Shown here piece by piece: positions 15,232 through 19,431 of a DNA stretch of 19,431 nt (position 1 is the stretch's first letter; each line of letters starts with the position of its first letter). This stretch comes from Gemmatimonadota bacterium (lineage in GTDB: Bacteria; Latescibacterota; UBA2968; UBA8231): positions 1 to 19,431 of the forward strand of contig JAPPEF010000317.1 in assembly GCA_028875335.1 (NCBI GenBank). Direction: 5' to 3'. The notes under the pieces are model-generated. The model did no database searches and was not told the DNA's origin. It was given only the letters and a program-made list of their open reading frames with translations. The translations under genes were made by a program, and so were the position numbers.

Positions 15232-17088
15232 TTGGCTCTATTTGTAGGTGGGACTTATTTTTTTGCGGTGAACTGCTACGCCTACTATTCATCCATTTTG
15301 TACCTGCCTTTAGTTTTTTTTCTTCTGTGCTGCGGCTGCGCCGCACCCGAGCGCTCAGCCTTTTTCGTCGAGGTAGCTGCCGAGGCCGGGCTGGATTTCC
15401 GCCACACTAGTGGGGCCAGCGGCGATTACTTTCTGATTGAGACGATGGGGGCTGGCGCGGCCTTTTTCGACTACGACAACGACGGCTGGCTGGACGTGTA
15501 TCTAGTGGATGGCTTCGACCTGTCGCCGTGGCGCGAGCGCTTGGTGCCGGTCAATCTCGTGACTGGGGATTCGACGGGTACTTGGGTTGTCGAGGACTTC
15601 CGGCCGCCTTTGCGCTACGATGGTCGAGTGGATACTTCGGTGTTGGCGTTGCGTCAGGCTCCTGGCGTAGGCCAGACGCGAAATCGCCTCTACCAGAATA
15701 TGGACGGGGACTTTCGCGAGGTCACTGAGCAAACTAGGACAGGCGATCTGGGCTACGGCATGGGGTGCGCAGTCGGCGATTACGACAACGACGGTCGTGC
15801 GGATCTCTACGTGACCAACTACGGTCGCAATGCCTTCTATCGCAATCAGGAGGACGGCACCTTTGCCGAGCGGGCGCAGGCGGCTGGCGTAGCCGATCCC
15901 CACTGGAGCACGAGCGCGGCCTTTTTCGACTACGACAACGATGGTGATCTCGACCTATATGTGGTGAATTACCTCGACTTGACGCCGGACACCAACCGCT
16001 TGTGCGGTGGTGCGGTCGCTAGCAGTGGAGCCTCTTTGCGCGTTCCGGCGGGTCAGCGGACCTATTGCAGCCCGAGGCGCTACAACGGCGCGCCAGACGC
16101 GCTTTTTCGCAACGAAGGAAACGGGCATTTCTCTGATGTGACACAGGCCAGCGGGGTCTTTAGTCCCTTTGGCAAGGGGCTTGGGGTAGCGGCCGCTGAT
16201 TTTGACGCCGATGGGCATCTCGATGTGTACGTGGCTAACGATGGCACGCGCAATTTTTTTTATCGCAACCGAGGCGACGGTACGTTTGCCGAGACCGGGT
16301 TGGCGGCCGGGGCGGCGTACAATGGCGACGGCCAAGCCGAGGCCGGCATGGGGATCGCGGTCGGCGATGGGGATGCCGATGGGGATGCCGACCTGTTGGT
16401 GACCAATTTTTCCCGCGAGAGCAATACGCTCTACCGCAACGAGGGAGACGGCCGCTTTGCCGATGCGACGGAGGTAGCTGGCCTGCGCGGTCCGACCTTG
16501 CTGCCGCTGGGGTTTGGCGCGTTTTTTGCCGATGTCGATAACGACGCCGACGTGGATTTGTTCGTAGCCAACGGTCACGTCCTCGACCGCATTGCCTTAC
16601 AGGATTCAGCATTGAGCCACGCCCAACTCAACCAGCTTTTCGCCAACGATGGCCATGGTACATTCGCCGACGTGTCGGCTCGCAGCGGTCCGGCCTTTGA
16701 ACTGTCCGCAGTGTCGCGCGGGGCCGCTTATGGCGATTACGACAACGATGGTGACTTGGATGCGCTGGTGACCAACGTCGATGGCGCGGCGCGGCTATAC
16801 CGCAACGAGCTGCGGTCGGAACATCACTGGCTGTCCCTGCGGTTGGTGGGGACGCGGGCGAACCGCGATGCCGTTGGTGCGCGGGTGCGGGTGTTTTGCG
16901 GCAGTGTGGTACAAACGCGTCAGCGGATTGGCGGGGGTACCTATCTGTCGGCGAGCGATAGCCGGTTGCACTTTGGCTTGGGCGACTGTGCGCTGGTAGA
17001 GCGGATCGAAATCACTTGGCCCGACGGCAGCGTGCAAGAGCGGCGCAACGAGCCGGTCGATCGGGTCTTGGTGGTGGAGCAGGAGTAG
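15232..17088 (+). CDS. CRTAC1-family secreted protein (FG-GAP repeats + ASPIC/UnbV domain), copy 1
   Basis: A 618-residue protein if the TTG at 15232 is used. Only TTG and GTG starts (15232, 15268, 15298) precede the domain and none has a good ribosome site, so the start is uncertain. The N-terminus is hydrophobic (about 22-34) and ends in C-C-G-C-A-A, suggesting a lipoprotein or secreted protein. Seven FG-GAP/VCBS-type repeats follow, each with a calcium-loop-like D-x-D-x-D-G-x-x-D motif, for example F-F-D-Y-D-N-D-G-D-L-D-L-Y; some end in L/F-Y-R-N. A two-cysteine insertion (L-C-G-G ... Y-C-S-P-R) lies between repeats 3 and 4. The C-terminal ASPIC/UnbV domain (about 533-615) has N-R-D-A-V-G-A-R-V, G-G-G-T-Y-L-S-A and H-F-G-L-G. 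The family is predicted to form an extracellular beta-propeller; its function in bacteria is not established. The stop overlaps the next gene's start. Confidence 0.85.
   Translation: MALFVGGTYFFAVNCYAYYSSILYLPLVFFLLCCGCAAPERSAFFVEVAAEAGLDFRHTSGASGDYFLIETMGAGAAFFDYDNDGWLDVYLVDGFDLSPWRERLVPVNLVTGDSTGTWVVEDFRPPLRYDGRVDTSVLALRQAPGVGQTRNRLYQNMDGDFREVTEQTRTGDLGYGMGCAVGDYDNDGRADLYVTNYGRNAFYRNQEDGTFAERAQAAGVADPHWSTSAAFFDYDNDGDLDLYVVNYLDLTPDTNRLCGGAVASSGASLRVPAGQRTYCSPRRYNGAPDALFRNEGNGHFSDVTQASGVFSPFGKGLGVAAADFDADGHLDVYVANDGTRNFFYRNRGDGTFAETGLAAGAAYNGDGQAEAGMGIAVGDGDADGDADLLVTNFSRESNTLYRNEGDGRFADATEVAGLRGPTLLPLGFGAFFADVDNDADVDLFVANGHVLDRIALQDSALSHAQLNQLFANDGHGTFADVSARSGPAFELSAVSRGAAYGDYDNDGDLDALVTNVDGAARLYRNELRSEHHWLSLRLVGTRANRDAVGARVRVFCGSVVQTRQRIGGGTYLSASDSRLHFGLGDCALVERIEITWPDGSVQERRNEPVDRVLVVEQE
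15455..15941 (+). repeat. Nucleotide-identical FG-GAP repeat segments in CRTAC1 copy 1
   Basis: A 28-base stretch coding A-F-F-D-Y-D-N-D is identical at 15455-15482 and 15914-15941. A 12-base unit, GATGGGGATGCC, is repeated in tandem at 16366-16377 and 16378-16389 in the same gene. Identity at synonymous positions suggests recent repeat exchange within the gene. Confidence 0.65.
17076..17079 (+). promoter_or_regulatory. Ribosome binding site of CRTAC1 copy 2, inside copy 1
   Basis: GGAG lies 8 bases before GTG 17088, within the last codons of the upstream gene. It supports the GTG start over the TTG at 17016, which would place the start deep inside the preceding ASPIC domain and put 24 R/A/G-rich residues ahead of the signal sequence. 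Confidence 0.6.
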
Positions 17089-18731
17089 TGGGCGCGTTGA
17101 TATGGTGCGCGGTCGGGTGCCTCCTCGGGGCAGCTAGTGGGTGGAGCGAGTCGCTCGTGGTGCAATTCGTCGATCAGGCGGCGACTGTCGGCCTGACGCA
17201 GCCCAATGTCTCGGGCACCGACCAAAGCTACATAGTCGAGGGGATGATGGGCGGTGCCGCCTTTTTCGATTACGATCGCGATGGCGATGTGGATTTGTAC
17301 GTGACCAACGGCTCTTCCTTTGCGGGCTTTGCTGCGGGTGAGCATCCGGCCAATCAATTCTACCGCAACGACGGCGGTCGCTTTGCCGATGTGACGGTCG
17401 TCGCTGGCGTGGGGGATACGAGCTGGTCAATGGGATGCGCTGCGGCCGATTACGACAACGACGGCCATACGGACCTCTACGTTACCAACTTTGGCCGCAA
17501 TACCTTATATCGCAATCTCAGTACGGGTCGCTTTGCCGATGTGACGGTTGCTGCTGGCGTGGGTGATATGGGGTGGGGCACCGGTGCGAGTTTTGGGGAT
17601 TACGACCGCGATGGCGACGTGGATTTGTACGTGGCCAACTACGTGGACTTCTCCCTCGGTTACGAATCTCCAATACCCTGCCTGTGGAAGAACGTGAAGG
17701 TGTACTGCGGGCCGGTGGGTCTGCTACCAGCTGCGGATGTGTTTTACCGCAATAATGGCGACGGGACGTTCTCCGAGTGGACGAAACAGGCGGGTCTGCA
17801 GGGCGAAAAGTTCTACGGCATGAGCGCGCTGTTTGGCGACTACGACGACGACGGGTGGCCCGACCTGATCGTGGCCAATGACTCTACGCCCAACCTGCTT
17901 TTTCGCAATCTCCAGGACGGTCGCTTCGCCGAGGAGGCGCTCATGGCTGGGGTGGCGTACAGCGGGGAAGGGGTGACGCAAGGATGTATGGGGGCCGCGT
18001 GGGGCGATTACGACAACGACGGCCTATTCGACCTATTCGTCACTAATTTCGCCGACGAGTACAACGCGCTGTACAGGAACGAAGGTGGGGGCTTTTTTGC
18101 CGATGTGTCTTTTGTCGCGGGGATCGGGACGGCACCGGCTGAATTGGTCTCGTGGGGCACGGGTTTTTTCGACTACGACAACGACGGCGACCGCGATCTT
18201 TTCGTGGCCAATGGCCATACCTACCCGCAGGCCGACTTGCCGAGGGTCAACTCCAGCTACGAACAAATCAACTCGCTGTTTGAGAATAGGGATGGACGGC
18301 TGGTGGAGGTGTCGGCCGCAGCAGGTCCGGGCTTTGCCTTGCGCCGCGTCAGCCGCGGGACCAGTTTCGCCGACTACGATGGCGATGGGGACACCGATTT
18401 ATTTATTCTCAATCTCAACGGCCCGCCAGCCCTGTTGCGCAACGATGGCAACCACGACAATCACTACCTGCTGGTGCGCACGGTGGGGACGAAGAGCAAC
18501 CGCGACGGGATTGGGGCACGGGTGATCATTAGTGCCGGTGGGCAGAGTCAGCACGCCGAGGTGCAAAGCGGGGGAAGCTATTTGTCGCACAACGATCTGC
18601 GGCTGCACTTTGGTTTGGGACAGGCCGAGCGCGTGGACCGGCTCGAAGTGCGCTGGCCCAGCGGGGCAGTTCAGGTGCTGAGCGACATTGCTGCCGATCA
18701 GGTCCTGACCGTCGTCGAGCCGCGTCAATAG
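17088..18731 (+). CDS. CRTAC1-family secreted protein (FG-GAP repeats + ASPIC/UnbV domain), copy 2
   Basis: A 547-residue paralogue of the preceding gene. Its GTG start shares the G of the upstream TAG stop (TAGTG), a layout typical of translational coupling. The N-terminus (G-A-L-I-W-C-A-V-G-C-L-L-G-A-A-S-G) is a short signal peptide. Seven repeats follow in the same order as in copy 1, with motifs such as F-F-D-Y-D-R-D-G-D-V-D-L-Y-V and G-D-Y-D-D-D-G-W-P-D-L-I-V. The same two-cysteine insertion (I-P-C-L-W ... Y-C-G-P) lies between repeats 3 and 4. The ASPIC/UnbV domain (about 460-545) has N-R-D-G-I-G-A-R-V, G-G-S-Y-L-S-H and H-F-G-L-G. Within the gene, 17268-17303 and 17598-17633 match at 34 of 36 bases, and a 23-base stretch at 17376-17398 recurs exactly at 17526-17548. 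Conserved length and order point to gene duplication. The biological role of these propeller proteins in bacteria is unknown. Confidence 0.9.
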   Translation: MGALIWCAVGCLLGAASGWSESLVVQFVDQAATVGLTQPNVSGTDQSYIVEGMMGGAAFFDYDRDGDVDLYVTNGSSFAGFAAGEHPANQFYRNDGGRFADVTVVAGVGDTSWSMGCAAADYDNDGHTDLYVTNFGRNTLYRNLSTGRFADVTVAAGVGDMGWGTGASFGDYDRDGDVDLYVANYVDFSLGYESPIPCLWKNVKVYCGPVGLLPAADVFYRNNGDGTFSEWTKQAGLQGEKFYGMSALFGDYDDDGWPDLIVANDSTPNLLFRNLQDGRFAEEALMAGVAYSGEGVTQGCMGAAWGDYDNDGLFDLFVTNFADEYNALYRNEGGGFFADVSFVAGIGTAPAELVSWGTGFFDYDNDGDRDLFVANGHTYPQADLPRVNSSYEQINSLFENRDGRLVEVSAAAGPGFALRRVSRGTSFADYDGDGDTDLFILNLNGPPALLRNDGNHDNHYLLVRTVGTKSNRDGIGARVIISAGGQSQHAEVQSGGSYLSHNDLRLHFGLGQAERVDRLEVRWPSGAVQVLSDIAADQVLTVVEPRQ

Positions 18732-18754
18732 ACGACGGGATTGATGGCGAGGGC

Positions 18755-18811
18755 GTATAGACGCCGGGTCCCAACGACACCGATCAACAAAAGCTGAACT
18801 TGGGACTATAC
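18755..18811 (+). terminator. Possible stem-loop after the CRTAC1 pair
   Basis: GTCCCAA (18768-18774) pairs with TTGGGAC (18800-18806), and GTATA (18755-18759) can pair with TATAC (18807-18811) outside an 8-base bulge. It starts 24 bases after the stop of the second CRTAC1 gene. No U-tract follows, so a terminator role is tentative. The remainder of the gap to 18976 is AT-richer, holds no recognisable RNA or repeat, and presumably contains the promoter of the next gene. Confidence 0.3.
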
Positions 18812-18976
18812 CCGTGCCGAAAACAATGGCGCAAGAACATTCAAATGCTGTCATTATAGGCCACCTCTGCGCCGTGTATTTGAAATTTGGCCACTGCAAA
18901 CATACGGCGCGGCCCGGGTCGTTTATACTCTCAAAATTTTGGTTCATAGTTTGCGCTATTGTCAGACAAAAAAGAA

Positions 18977-19431
18977 ATGATATTGATTCCACCCGGCGCA
19001 TTCCCGATGGGAACCTCAGAACGGGAAGCCACGCGATTAGCAGCCGCGTACGGCTACCACATTAGCTGGTTCATCGGTGAGATCCCTCAGCGGTCAGTGT
19101 ACGTGGAGGCTTTCTACATCGACAAGTTCCCAGTGACCAACGCTCAATACGCCGAATTCGCGGATGCGACGGGCCATCCTCCACCGGCTTTCTGGCCCGA
19201 TGGGACGCTCCCGATCGAAAAGCGCAACCATCCAGTCACTGGGGTAAATCAGGACGATGCGTGGGCATACGCAAAATGGGTGGGCAAGCGCCTGCCTACG
19301 GAAGCCGAGTGGGAAAAGGCGGCGCGTGGCATTAATGGCCTTAGTTTTCCTTGGGGTAACCAGTTCGATCCAGAGGCGTGCTGCTGGGGACGCTCTAGCC
19401 GGGAAGGTCCGGCTGCCGTCGGCTCCTATCC
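18977..19431 (+). CDS. Formylglycine-generating-enzyme (SUMF1/FGE) family protein, 3' end outside window
   Basis: The first 151 residues are visible and the frame is open to the window end. They read M-I-L-I-P-P-G-A-F-P-M-G-T-S, then V-E-A-F-Y-I-D-K-F-P-V-T-N-A-Q-Y, H-P-V-T-G-V-N, D-A-W-A-Y-A-K-W and G-K-R-L-P-T-E-A-E-W-E-K-A-A-R-G. This order is diagnostic of the FGE-sulfatase domain. True FGE converts the sulfatase motif cysteine to formylglycine with copper and oxygen; its catalytic cysteines lie in the C-terminal part, which is outside the window, so activity cannot be judged. Many members of this fold have other roles. An in-frame stop at 18947-18949 bounds the start to TTG 18959 or ATG 18977; neither has a strong ribosome site, and ATG is preferred. 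It may serve the Cys-type sulfatase about 4 kb upstream, but it is not in the same operon. Confidence 0.85.
   Translation, partial: MILIPPGAFPMGTSEREATRLAAAYGYHISWFIGEIPQRSVYVEAFYIDKFPVTNAQYAEFADATGHPPPAFWPDGTLPIEKRNHPVTGVNQDDAWAYAKWVGKRLPTEAEWEKAARGINGLSFPWGNQFDPEACCWGRSSREGPAAVGSY

Noticed and set aside
16366..16389. Tandem 12-base repeat as a microsatellite insertion
   Set aside because: The coded loop (G-D-G-D-A-D-G-D-A-D-L) has the same length as the other calcium loops, so no residues were inserted.
1..19431. CRISPR array, tRNA, rRNA, insertion sequence or phage genes
   Set aside because: No regularly spaced direct repeats in noncoding DNA, no cloverleaf-like or rRNA-like sequence, and no transposase or integrase frames were seen.

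Overview
This is a GC-rich, gene-dense window from a Gram-negative bacterium. It encodes an outer-membrane TonB-dependent receptor, several exported or membrane proteins, and no RNA genes that I could see. The mix of a CehA/McbA-type metallohydrolase, a phytanoyl-CoA-type dioxygenase, a Cys-type sulfatase, a formylglycine-generating-enzyme-like protein, CRTAC1/ASPIC-UnbV proteins and a DUF6785/DUF6784 membrane protein is typical of uncultivated, polymer-degrading phyla such as Latescibacterota, Poribacteria and their relatives. That assignment is an inference from gene content only.

Layout, left to right. Positions 3-1646 (+) hold the 3' part of a PHP-fold metallohydrolase cut by the window edge. 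A 99-bp imperfect palindrome (1689-1787) follows, then a phytanoyl-CoA dioxygenase family gene (1836-2720, +). Convergent with it, one base away, is a CreD-like inner-membrane protein (2722-3963, -). A 95-bp divergent spacer separates this from the dominant gene (4059-10394, +), a 2111-residue protein. It joins an M28-peptidase-like domain that has lost its zinc ligands, an FtsX/MacB-type permease, a soluble domain, and a C-terminal multi-spanning DUF6785/DUF6784 (OPT-like) module. Ninety bases downstream is a TonB-dependent receptor (10485-13157, +). A strong hairpin then separates it from a convergent sulfatase (13231-14685, -) and a small gene of unknown function (14760-15041, -). The right end holds two tandem CRTAC1-family secreted proteins with FG-GAP repeats (15232-17088 and 17088-18731, +; stop and start overlap by one base). 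The last gene is a formylglycine-generating-enzyme-like protein truncated by the window end (18977-19431, +).

How the parts may work together (inference). The receptor and the giant fusion are co-oriented and could form an outer-to-inner membrane uptake or sensing route. The sulfatase carries the C-x-P-x-R motif that needs conversion to formylglycine, and an FGE-like gene lies about 4 kb away, though other roles for that family are common. The least conventional object here is the 2111-residue triple fusion with its inactivated peptidase domain and no ABC ATPase in the window.
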